Assembly (NCBI GenBank): GCA_021527695.1
Contig: JAKFAO010000006.1
Span: forward strand, 1,302,001-1,366,000
Length of the DNA: 64,000 nt
Direction of reading: 5' to 3'
Origin: Naematelia aurantialba
Taxonomy: Eukaryota; Basidiomycota; Tremellomycetes; Tremellales; Naemateliaceae
Under the pieces are notes generated by a model that did not search any database, was not told the origin of the DNA, and worked only from the letters and a program-made list of their open reading frames with translations. Below, piece after piece: positions 12,641 through 22,346 of this stretch (positions are counted from its first letter, which is position 1; every line of letters begins with the position of its first letter). Position numbers and translations under genes: made by a program.

Positions 12641-13567
12641 CCTGAAAGAGGTCCAAAGCGGTGTTGTGGCTGAGCTGTGAGGTATGGACAGAAGTGCCAG
12701 AGGCAGAGAGTGTAGAACGAGCCTGGTATCCCAAGATCTAGCGGGAAAACGCTCCCGGCTAAATCCGCCCTACCCGTCCATACCCGTTTTGTTTTTGTCT
12801 GCCCGGCCGGCGATTACAAAGTCGCCAAGCCATTAGCTGGGCTCATTAGGATTTCCTCTCTAATGAACAGTTGCCTACGTGCTGGTGGCAGCGCACGGAC
12901 CGGTTGTGGCACCGGGACTCGCGGACAATGTGGAACTAAATGTGGCAGCCTGGGAGCAGCTCGTAGCGTTCCTCAACCGCAACCAGTGGGCAGGTACTGG
13001 GCAGACCAGGCCGCACTATGGTTCATGCATTATTGAGATATCGCTACAGTCAATTCAGACACCAATCGACCAACGACCATATCAGTAGCGGACAAAACTC
13101 GTCTTCACAACAAGCATCCGTATACCCCGCATGACCGCAGTTGGAAGCCCTCGAAGGCTAGTCTCATTCCTTTCAACAACATGATTGTGAGAGATCGTCA
13201 CTCCACACTGACGATCTCCTAGCAATTCCATCCTTAGCTTCTCGCCGAAAACCAATCTTCACTGCTCGACACAGGCAACAGCCTCAGGCATTCATTGCTT
13301 TCGCACAGACGATGAGACACACCATCACGCGGTTAGACGATCTCGCTGAGCTCATAATTCGTTCCACGTCTGCCGATGGACATTGTTTTCCGAACCCTTA
13401 CCTGAAGGATTTGGCTGGCAAAGGATCATCCAGAAATATTGCCGATTGGCCGGTGGTGCCTTCTTGCCGACCTTTCTTCCAACTGGAGTATCAAGCGTAC
13501 TTTCCATATTGGGCTCGAAGGACCTCTGTGAAGCACGGTGTCTCTATCTCAAGCCGGCGTGCCGAGC
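12641..13567. other. intergenic, upstream of two genes
   Basis: This is the promoter side of the oxidoreductase gene and the 5' flank of the F-box-like gene. ATTAGGATTTCC at 12846 resembles the GATTAGG words found elsewhere in the window. No convincing gene was seen. Confidence 0.4.
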
Positions 13568-15238
13568 ATGGCGGAGAGACAACGCCCATTGTTCTTGGGC
13601 GGCGAGCGCGCCACTTGGTTCACTATAAAGAAGGGCCGTATCGTCCTCACGGCCCCTCCAGGCATGTCATCCTCGGTGCTGTCTTATCTGAAATCTTCAA
13701 TCGCCACCACTTGGTCGCGACTTTGTCGCAGCCAGACCACTCACAGAAGTGCTCAGGTACCACGGGGGCTACCTTTGGAACTCGTCGAAAGCATCTACGA
13801 GCGCCTCGAGTGGCGCGAGAAAGTGGCGTTTGCCCAGACGTGCTCGGACTTCTATTACTTGTTCGGCCGCGATGTATGGGTACTTCCGGGGGGGCTCGTC
13901 CCTGCGGATTGCGAGTCTCACGTCAGATGCCGACAGCGTGCTACAGGGTTTGCGGATCCGCCGTCCCTGTTGAAACCACTTGGGGTGTCGCGGGAACCGC
14001 GCACACTGGTGATATACAGCACACGGCAATCACGACACCGATCCAGGGCCCCGAATGACATTGGCACAAAGTTTTTGTCAAAGGTCACCGACGTCATCGT
14101 GGACGAGCACTTTCTCCTGCAGCCAAAGAGAAAGGCCCTGTGGTCGGGGGAGGCCCTGTGGATTTTCTCCCAAATGCCCAAGAAGTTAAGCATCCAGATG
14201 TTCTGGCCGTCACGGAGGAGCTGTCCCCAGTGCAGCTGGATGCTTGCTTCAGACCTGCACGACTGTCTCAGTTCCCAGTCAACGGTGGAGGTGCACTCTC
14301 ACACGTCGGGAACGGCGAAAGACTTTGACCTGGAAGATCTCTGGCGTCGTGATGGGTTTGTTCACACGCGGTACAACATCCACCTCCGCCAACCGCCCAC
14401 TTTCCTCCAGCCAGACTCGGGAGACTTTGTACAAGACGCCCCTGCCCGCGCCGAAGCCGTTCGGGAATTCCTCGAGTGGACACGGCCTCACAATAGAGCG
14501 CCAGACTTAAGTATATTAGTTCTGAACATCCATGGATTCAAGCATGGTACACTCGCCTCCCTCAAGACACACAGTCTCACCTGGACAACGGCAAGCCGTC
14601 TCGTAGACTGCACCAAAGACGGAAGTCCGGTCGACTCAGAAGCTACCGCCCCCGCTGAATACCGGGACATAATCACTCTGTATGAGGATGGCGGTAAGTT
14701 GACATGTCCTAACCGCGCAAATCCCCAAGACTACGCTGAGGCGCGTTATAGTGGATCCAGTGAGATATGTACCTCCAACCGGGCTATGGTACGGTGGCAA
14801 TCCACCAAATCCGCCAATCTGGTAGGATTTTGCCCCCCTCCCCAGATAGTACTGACCAATTACCATCACGAACTTGCCCAAATGTACATAACATATTTAT
14901 CCGAGTCAATTTCTTCTGTACATGTACCGTACACTATTCAACTGTATGTACGGCAGCCGTTACCAGATCCGAGAGGTTGTCATTCCATGACAAACCTCCC
15001 TCCTCCCAGCCGGCTCCTCCCACCGCATCCCTCATGCGCGCGAACCTCGCGACTTCTTCAGTCTCTCAGGAAGACAGTGTCACCAACATGCACAAGTTAT
15101 GCGGCGCCCAGGCCGTCGAGATCTTCCGGCACCGCCTTGAAGGCGGGAGATGTTACACTGGAACAAAGCAAAGGAAACGTTACAGTACTACTCCGTCGTC
15201 GTTTCGACTCTCCCTCCATTCACATCGCCCTTCCTTGA
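13568..15238 (+). CDS. F-box-like protein, lineage-specific
   Basis: One long frame from the ATG at 13568 (MAERQRPLFLGG) gives about 556 aa. Near residues 60-105 there is an F-box-like start, GLPLELVESIYERLEWREK followed by VAFAQTCSDFYYLFGRDVW, which would recruit a target to an SCF ubiquitin ligase. The rest has no domain known to me. An ATG at 13664 (MSSSVLSYLK) is an alternative start. From about 14,693 on, a GTAAGT donor suggests the last part may be spliced into another frame (LMRANLATSSVSQEDSV...), so the C-terminus is uncertain. Confidence 0.55.
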   Translation: MAERQRPLFLGGERATWFTIKKGRIVLTAPPGMSSSVLSYLKSSIATTWSRLCRSQTTHRSAQVPRGLPLELVESIYERLEWREKVAFAQTCSDFYYLFGRDVWVLPGGLVPADCESHVRCRQRATGFADPPSLLKPLGVSREPRTLVIYSTRQSRHRSRAPNDIGTKFLSKVTDVIVDEHFLLQPKRKALWSGEALWIFSQMPKKLSIQMFWPSRRSCPQCSWMLASDLHDCLSSQSTVEVHSHTSGTAKDFDLEDLWRRDGFVHTRYNIHLRQPPTFLQPDSGDFVQDAPARAEAVREFLEWTRPHNRAPDLSILVLNIHGFKHGTLASLKTHSLTWTTASRLVDCTKDGSPVDSEATAPAEYRDIITLYEDGGKLTCPNRANPQDYAEARYSGSSEICTSNRAMVRWQSTKSANLVGFCPPPQIVLTNYHHELAQMYITYLSESISSVHVPYTIQLYVRQPLPDPRGCHSMTNLPPPSRLLPPHPSCARTSRLLQSLRKTVSPTCTSYAAPRPSRSSGTALKAGDVTLEQSKGNVTVLLRRRFDSPSIHIALP

Positions 15239-15436
15239 AATAATCCATCCTTTGCTCACAACTCTAACATTTTGGAAGGGTTAGGCCAACGTTCGTCTCC
15301 GCACGGAGGTTGGAGGTCGGTATGCGCTCTACTTCCGAAGCTAGCCTTCCATGAGTCCTCCGAGAGCCGGAACTGATACTCGCTTCACCCGGAAGACGAC
15401 CATCGGTATCGTTGTTGAGACTCAACTCCCCTAAAC

Positions 15437-16534
15437 ATGCCCAAGCTTGATATACATGGGGGATTCCCCAAAGATAGGTCGTTTGTGACGATCCCAGACC
15501 CACACGGAAGCACGCTCGTCGATGAATCTCCCCCCACCGAATACCTTAGTTTCTTCGGGGACAACACATCTCAACAGCTTGGTATGGCTTCCAGTGAGGA
15601 CGGAAGCCCTGTTTCTCAGTATACACCGACTCACAGCTACGACTCTATGATGAAGACGCAGAATCCCAGACGGCAGTACCCCACGCCTCTTCCGCCGCGC
15701 TCTCAAAACCCTACTCGCTCAGCGAACCGCTCGCACTCTCTCCCTGTCATCACCCTGCCGTTAAATTCGTGGGTCTGGACCGTGATGGTCATCCGTGCGA
15801 CTTTTAAAGTGGACCGGTCTTCTGATGGCTCCGCCGTCGTCCGACCGTGGTTGATCTCTGCGGCGGGGTACATCACATACGATCCGCACCACGGCATGGC
15901 CTTGCGCGGCGGTCACTTCAACCTGGATGCCCTTCGTGATTACTGCTGGATCCGCGGCCAAGTCGACAGGTTCTTGAACGAAAGCGAGAGGTGGGACATG
16001 GTCAAGCAGAGCGTGGAGCTGTATAGCCAAAGTTACCGGACCGATCGCCAGGATCCAATTTGGGTGAGCGGGCAGAGCAGTCCCCAAAGTCAAACCGCCC
16101 GCGATGGTGGCGACGGCAGCGAGTTCCAGCAGGACAGAGCAGTCCTGCACCGTTCCTCGGGCACTCAGGAACCCCCCGAAGCGCTTCGCGACTCGGCGCT
16201 CATTCTGTTCAGAGATGCAGTTCAACTGGCCGTGGACCGAGCGCGCCAAGAAGCTGTGAAACAAACTAGGCTAGCGCTCCTTTCCGGTTCACCGGCCAAT
16301 CACAACGAGCACTTGTTGACCGGGCTCAACAGTCGAGTGACAGTTCAGAGTTGTCCTCCGGGTAAAGCTCATGAACTGCCCAGCGAAAGCACCTTTGAGA
16401 CCCAGACAGCCACCCTTGCGTGTGATTCCAAAGTCGGATGGACGGGAACAGACGGAATTGTGAGGTGGACCACACTTTCGGAAAGAACCGAGATGAAGCG
16501 CGGACCCCGTCGTGTAGCCTCGTACAGTACATAG
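15437..16534 (+). CDS. orphan single-exon protein, 365 aa
   Basis: An uninterrupted frame starts at an ATG (MPKLDIHGGFPKDRS). The N-terminal third is Ser/Pro/Thr-rich. The middle looks globular (WTVMVIRATFKVDRS, HFNLDALRDYCWIRGQ) and is followed by helical ILFRDAVQLAVDRARQEAV. I recognise no family. It sits in a stretch with another Ser/Pro-rich orphan (17815) of similar layout, a disordered N-terminus before a smaller helical part. A common origin of the two is only a guess. Confidence 0.55.
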   Translation: MPKLDIHGGFPKDRSFVTIPDPHGSTLVDESPPTEYLSFFGDNTSQQLGMASSEDGSPVSQYTPTHSYDSMMKTQNPRRQYPTPLPPRSQNPTRSANRSHSLPVITLPLNSWVWTVMVIRATFKVDRSSDGSAVVRPWLISAAGYITYDPHHGMALRGGHFNLDALRDYCWIRGQVDRFLNESERWDMVKQSVELYSQSYRTDRQDPIWVSGQSSPQSQTARDGGDGSEFQQDRAVLHRSSGTQEPPEALRDSALILFRDAVQLAVDRARQEAVKQTRLALLSGSPANHNEHLLTGLNSRVTVQSCPPGKAHELPSESTFETQTATLACDSKVGWTGTDGIVRWTTLSERTEMKRGPRRVASYST

Positions 16535-16578
16535 TTGTCTTGAAGGATGTTTGGCCCCCTTCTGATTCGAGCTGGTGG

Positions 16579-17337
16579 CTATCCGGCTCGCTCTAGGATC
16601 ATGTCGGCACTACGGTATATGAATGTGAGACTCAGTGCATAACCCCCAAGCCCTTTGCGAAACTGCGGACCAACGAGATCATATGCGAACTGTAAGCGTG
16701 TTCAGTGCAGCCATTCGCGAAGGGCGAGTGCAAAGGGTGGGACTTACCTCACCAACCTCATTTCGCTTGTCTGTACTTGCCGGCTTGACAGAAAGAACGT
16801 CTTCGGTGCGGAGCAGTGTGGTGTACAGACCGAGTCGACGGCTGTAAGAAACAGATGTGGTCAATAGATGGAGATTTCTAGTGGGAGTCGAGTGAGAGGA
16901 CTCTATGCGCTGCATGTTTTCGTTTGCGCAAAGTGGGAGCGAGGGGTCCAGACTGAGGAGGGACAAGACGGTTGCCACCAGAACACCTTCGAAGAGAGGT
17001 CCCTCACTGGTTGCCCGGTGTCTGCCCTTATCGTTCCGGCTCGTGCTCTTTTCACTACGCTTCGACAAATCGTAGCGCAGGCAGCGTTAGGAGGGCCCAG
17101 CCTTAACGGCTTAGGTTTGCGCCGAACTCCACAAAGGTTCAGGAAACAGCCCATGACCTTGTTCTTCCCGATAACCCGCCGTTCTGCGCCAGCTTGGCCC
17201 CGCGATAATCGGTGGCAAATTGGGTGCAAAGCATTGACCAAGCCCTACGCACCTCCATTTACATACTGCCTGCAGTGCTACTTGCTTTATCTGTGGGAGA
17301 ATCCAGGACCGTTGGCATTTTTCGGCGTAGGCCATTG
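16579..17337 (-). CDS. probable small multi-exon gene of unknown function
   Basis: The 3' part is well supported. An exon ending ...DKRNEVGE at 16748 is followed by a 58-bp intron with GTAAGT donor and CTTACAG acceptor, then the exon 16579-16689 encoding FAYDLVGPQFRKGLGGY through ERAG*. The open part upstream runs to about 17,058 (acceptor after a CTAAC branch-like word). A start at the ATG near 17,337 (MAYAEKCQRSWILPQ) with one or two more introns is possible but was not resolved. No family is recognised. Confidence 0.45.
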
Positions 17338-17814
17338 TATAGTCTCTGCCACGAGGCTTGTGTCTGTGCCACAAGGCATGGCCCTATGTATCTATGATGT
17401 CTTCGCTCCGCGATAAAGGAGAGTTGAAGTTAGCTAGGCGTTTCCGCCTTTTTAGGCCTTCTGCGTCTCGGGGAGCCGGGCGATCGACCGATCGCGCACG
17501 AAGACTGTCGACTGGCGCGCGGAGCGAGGTGGAATAAAAGTCCCAGGTCTTCACGAAGGTTCATGAAAAGACTGTGTGAGCCTCTGAGCTACCGCCCGCT
17601 TCTCGACCACGAAGTCTCAAGCATGGTGGCCATTCTTGAAGAGCACCAAAGCACCACAACGCCCCTTGTAGCCCTACGGAACAGAGAAGCACCACTCTAC
17701 AGCCGTTGACAGAACGCAAGTGGCGAGTGAGCTGCGACTTCAAACTAACTCCTTCTGTACACCGCAGCAATCTTCCGACAGGCGGCTCGATCACGCTTGT
17801 TCCTCAACCACAAC

Positions 17815-19380
17815 ATGCGGCCGACCTTGACCTTTGAATTGCCCATTGTAATTTTGCCTTCTTCTGCGTACCAGAGCAGTATGCGCAGCACTCACTTCCA
17901 GCAGCCCTTTGGAGCGACATCATCTTCGCCCACTGAACATGACCAGAGCGTGAGGAGTCCCACGGAGGCTTCTACTATCACAAACACGGAATTTGCCACC
18001 GGCTCTGACCCCAGCCTGAGCTTTCGGCCACACCTCGCAGACACGCCAGCTTCTCCAATTGCAAACGAGCAAAGCATGATGAGCCCCGAGGTGGCGACTG
18101 TGCACATGGGCATTCCCGCCGAGCCTGGTCCGAGCGGTACGAGTTTTCAGCCACGCTCCGCCGCCACCTCTCCTGTTGCGGACGCAAGCCATCAGCACTT
18201 CATGCATCCCACTTGGGCTTCTGCTGCCTCAAGCCAGGACTTGGCCACTGACACGGGGTGGGCTCAGCATCAACCGGCACCCTCTGTGTCTTCGCCCGAC
18301 GAGTCTCACCATGGCTGCATGGACCCAATGTGGCTGTCTACTATCCCCAACACCAGTACTAGTCAAGCGGGGGAACTCCATGGGTGGAACTACGTCTCCC
18401 CGTCGGCGATCATCCAAGGGATGAACCTTTGGTCCACGGCGACTGATACAACTGGCGGGAGCTCTCCGCTATCTCCCACCGCCTCAATGTCATCGCCGCC
18501 TGCGATTGTTCAGAGTCCCCAGAGCCCCTTGGTGGCGTGCAAGAGTCCAAGCAGCCGCTTGGTTGAGGCTGTGTGGCCCATGTCTTCTTCACCGTCCGAG
18601 ACAATTCTGAGTCACACAGAGTATCAGCGACAGCATGCTCCACCGTCACCAGACCCAAAGGATCAGACAGGCATTAACCCCATGTGGTCTTCTAGTATCC
18701 CCGACATGCACTCGGTCACTCGAGTCGCCCGGCGTCCCATGTGGCAGGAAGCCCCCGCCCTATCCGTGGTTGCTACGCTCAGGCAGGGAAACCCCCACTT
18801 CTTCTTTGAGTCTGGCCGCACCATCACGTCCAATGACGGTGGACGGTACTTTCAAGAATACGAGTGGGAACAGCTGACTGCTGAAGAACACGAGGACCGC
18901 TCGACGATCCAAGAATCCCTCAACGCTGTGTTTGCGTCGCCCATAGCCCAAAACCTGTGCAACCAGGTGACGCAGGAGTTGAGTAGTCTCAGAGGTCGCC
19001 AACACCTCCTGGACCTAACTGTTCTGTTGACAACAATGGTTACCGATGCTGTCGCTCGCGTGCGGCAATCGTTGAAAAACAGCCGCGACAGGCCGATGCG
19101 AACAACAATGATCGACAACATAACTGTTCAGACAAGGCTCGGCGACGGTTACAGCTGCGTTCAGAATGACCACACGGCGCTCCTACAGTCTTTGAATAAC
19201 AAGCCTAACCGTCGCCTTGCTTGTGGTCCCTTGGCAATCGATCAAGCACCAGCGATTGCTCCACCGTCAGTGGACCCTTCATTCAGGCCGCTGCGGCCAC
19301 TAGAACAGCCCGAGAGGCCTCTGCTTTCCGGCACCTCCAAGGGCAAAGGTAAAGCTCGGGCGGCCAGTCCCTCGTATTGA
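17815..19380 (+). CDS. orphan Ser/Pro-rich single-exon protein, about 521 aa
   Basis: One open frame runs from the ATG at 17815 (MRPTLTFELPIVILP) to 19380. Residues 20-300 are Ser/Pro/Thr/Gln-rich with loosely repeated phrases such as MMSPEVAT and HGCMDPMW. The C-terminal part is more ordered: FFFESGRTITSNDGGRYFQ, AVFASPIAQNLCNQVTQEL and LLTTMVTDAVARVRQSL. I recognise no family. It may be a regulator, judging only from the disordered composition. Confidence 0.5.
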   Translation: MRPTLTFELPIVILPSSAYQSSMRSTHFQQPFGATSSSPTEHDQSVRSPTEASTITNTEFATGSDPSLSFRPHLADTPASPIANEQSMMSPEVATVHMGIPAEPGPSGTSFQPRSAATSPVADASHQHFMHPTWASAASSQDLATDTGWAQHQPAPSVSSPDESHHGCMDPMWLSTIPNTSTSQAGELHGWNYVSPSAIIQGMNLWSTATDTTGGSSPLSPTASMSSPPAIVQSPQSPLVACKSPSSRLVEAVWPMSSSPSETILSHTEYQRQHAPPSPDPKDQTGINPMWSSSIPDMHSVTRVARRPMWQEAPALSVVATLRQGNPHFFFESGRTITSNDGGRYFQEYEWEQLTAEEHEDRSTIQESLNAVFASPIAQNLCNQVTQELSSLRGRQHLLDLTVLLTTMVTDAVARVRQSLKNSRDRPMRTTMIDNITVQTRLGDGYSCVQNDHTALLQSLNNKPNRRLACGPLAIDQAPAIAPPSVDPSFRPLRPLEQPERPLLSGTSKGKGKARAASPSY

Positions 19381-19515
19381 GGGGGTCGACAATCGGGCTC
19401 AGAATTTCCATAGGCCAGTTGCTTTTGCTTGGGTAAATTTCATGTCCATCACTAGGTTGTAGACAATGGCATGCTCCTATATGAGGTGCCCAACGAGGAC
19501 GACATGTCTGCCCTT

Positions 19516-22030
19516 TCAACGACCACCACGACCTCCTCTGCCGCGACCTCCTCTCCCGCCACCACCCCGGTGACTGCTCTCGGATGGCCCATGCACATGC
19601 TTGCCGCTCCCTTCAGGTAGTCGGCGATAGAATTTCCGCCACTGAGGTGATTCAACGATGGGTTTATTCGGGTATTCAGACGGCACGTTGCCACTGACTA
19701 ACAGGTGGGTCAGCATCTGCTCTTAGCCGGCATAGGCCAATAGAGTTTCTCCGACGCAATGACAGCACGGATAGGGAAGATGTAGGCTCTCTGCTCGGCA
19801 CACACTTGTGCTAGATTGTTGCCGAACGACAGACTGAAAGTTTGGTAAGAATCACTCACCCCACGGGAACTGCAGGTACCGATCCGGCACATCCTTTAGC
19901 TCTGGCAGCCAAAGCCGCACATACTCGCCTTGAGGATCGTAGTCGAACGCCTGCTTGATAGGGTTGAACTGCCTGTCGGAACGGGGATCGTTGCCTACGC
20001 CTGCTTGGTATTGCCTGTTTACGGTCAGCGCGGTCGCGTTCTGGTTTGGGGAGACGCGACATGTGGTGGAGTGGCGAAAAGACAACGAACCAATTTCCCC
20101 AACTACAAGCAATCGACAGCATCAGTTCTCGCTCCGCCTATTCTGAGACATGCACTCACTTGGAGCAGGTATCGTAGTCGACCAGGTGCATTTCGAAGAA
20201 TTCTGCGCCTACCCGCCAGTCCACATACCTGACGTTTATTAGTCACTTGACGACATGCAACATGGCCACCGCCATTGCCACTCACATATCCTTCACAAGG
20301 AAGCTCGCAACATTCTGCCTGCCCCGATTGCTCATCCAACCCGTCTCCCTCAGTTCACGCATATTTGCATCTATAAACGGCACCCCCGTACGGCCCTCAC
20401 ACCACCGCCGGGCGGGATCGTCTGGATCATCCCACTTTGGCTGGTGCCAATCTTGGGGTTTGGGGAGCTTGTCAGATGGGTAACCTGAGATCTGGGAAGA
20501 GAAGCCGTCGGCATCGAAGAGGGTCGAGTTGGAAGGGTGGCGCGGGCTCTTGGACTTCGAGAAGCGCATGGTGGTGAGTTGGAAAAAGTCGCGCCAGAGC
20601 AGCTCGAAGATGATCCCTAAACCTGATCAGCGGAGGAGCAGAACCCAACCGCACAAGTAGTTGCGCGCGAGGAATGGCAGAGAGGGGGAGGAGGGAAGAA
20701 TAGAGGAGGAAAGAGAAGGGAGGAGACTAAGAGGCTACCAACAATACACATTCCCCCGAACCACATTATCCTTCTTAACCCTCTCATGCAGCTGTCCAAC
20801 CCTCCAGCCCATCTCCCTAGCACTCAGACTTCCCAAAGCGAGGTGGCCAGACAACTTGTTACTAAACCCTTCACCCACCAATCCATTCCTCGTCTGCTTA
20901 TACGTCCGCGCTTTATCGCCCCCTTGCCACCCGTTCGGACTCGGGTACCCAACATATTCGTCGAGCCGTGCCAAGCCATCCGCCTCTGACCCGCAGAGTG
21001 GAATCGCGCTCTTCTCGTGTATCGGCGGGACCGAGTGTCCCTTGACAACCTCTGACCAGCCCCCTACTGGCGGGGAGTCGACCAACGGCGCGATTAGTTT
21101 AGCATATATCGTCTCGAGTGTGTCGTCAGCTTGTAGCCAGCCGCCTTTACCAGCTGGGAGGTCGATCTTCCCCAGGGCAGGGAGGCACTTGAGCTTCTGT
21201 CCATTGACGTCCACGACCAGCTCTTTGACCGATTTGGTGTCTTCCACCCATGTGGCGGTCTTTAATGGCTCCGCGAGCATCCCACCATCTAGATGTAAGC
21301 CGAGACCTTCAACCTTTTTCCGGAAAGTGGTGAACACGTCGGGCGTGTCTTTGTTTGGGTCGAATGGGAGTTTGTCGAGAGGCACGAGTGAGCGACTATC
21401 GTTGAGGCTGAGCTTCAACGTGGACGAAATCGCAGTAAGCGCCTCTTCCAGCCGCCTCTGCATATTGACTTCCTCCGTCGTCACCTCCAGCTGTGTCCAG
21501 ACACCCTCGACTGAGCCCTCTTCTTGAAGCTTGCCAACCAAATTGGGCACGAGGACCTCGGGCTTCCCATAGCCGATCAGCAAGTCGCCACCTGAGCGGC
21601 GGTACGCCTCACGCAAGCCAAACACGGCTTCGCACAGGAACTTGAGCCGATGCGGGGAGGTACGGTGAAAGTCTGCCACCCGCGATCGGGGGGCATTCCG
21701 GGTTTGTGCTGGCTCATGGCGGTTTGGATTGGCATCCTGCTTGGCGATCGGGTGGGGTCGGCGAGAAGAGACGGCCGGCGCGACGTTGGGGAGATGCGAA
21801 ACGTCCAGCTGCCGCTCGTCGAATATGTACAGTGGGAGGAAGTGGGTCACCTGGGAAGCAACGGAGGAGGCTGGGTTGTGAGCCAGCACGAGGGAGCGCG
21901 AGTCGTGTATGCGGAGATCGTAGGTGTGGAGGTGAATGAACGTATTCTGCTTGGACATGGTGGACGACAGTCGCTTGCTTGGGTTCTTAGGGAGAGTCCT
22001 AGAGCCAGACAGACGTCCAAGACTCAGCAT
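19516..22030 (-). CDS. DASH-type cryptochrome / photolyase
   Basis: Six exons read by eye (20743-22030, 20286-20616, 20160-20228, 20091-20102, 19860-20014, 19516-19697) give 678 aa. The N-terminal photolyase domain has [15 protein letters not shown]. The FAD-binding part has the hallmark [16 protein letters not shown], then [19 protein letters not shown], and [17 protein letters not shown] typical of CRY-DASH. These proteins bind FAD and a folate antenna and repair cyclobutane dimers in single-stranded DNA; some have light-sensing roles. The ATG at 22030 adds an Arg/Ser-rich leader ([20 protein letters not shown]) before a second ATG (MSKQNTF), which suggests mitochondrial import of the long form. 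The C-terminus is a Gly/Arg-rich tail. Exon 4 is a 12-nt microexon encoding most of NWGNW. Confidence 0.93.
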
Positions 22031-22346
22031 CGATGTACAGATGCAAGATGTCTCATACTCTGTCTCATCGAAGCGGTCGAGACTTTTGGACGATCGGGTG
22101 ACTAACCCGTCGTGCTTGCTTTACCCCGCATTCGTGCCGGAGATCGGCTGACAAGCAAAACAGGCGGCAACAGCCTTATGTACTGTCCTTGACCAAGTCT
22201 TTTGTTCTTGATACATCTGGCAAGATAAACGCATGCAATACTTCTAGAGCTGCGTCTATCATACTTCTGTCATATACTTCTGCGATTTTCTGCGATAGCG
22301 GTGACCTGGGCAGGCTCGCCAACCGGAAAGATCCTTGAGATGCAGA
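22031..22346. promoter_or_regulatory. upstream region of the DASH gene
   Basis: This 316-bp gap lies between the 3' end of the 5-phosphatase gene and the start of the DASH gene, both on minus. It must hold the DASH promoter. No clear motif was recognised. Confidence 0.4.
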
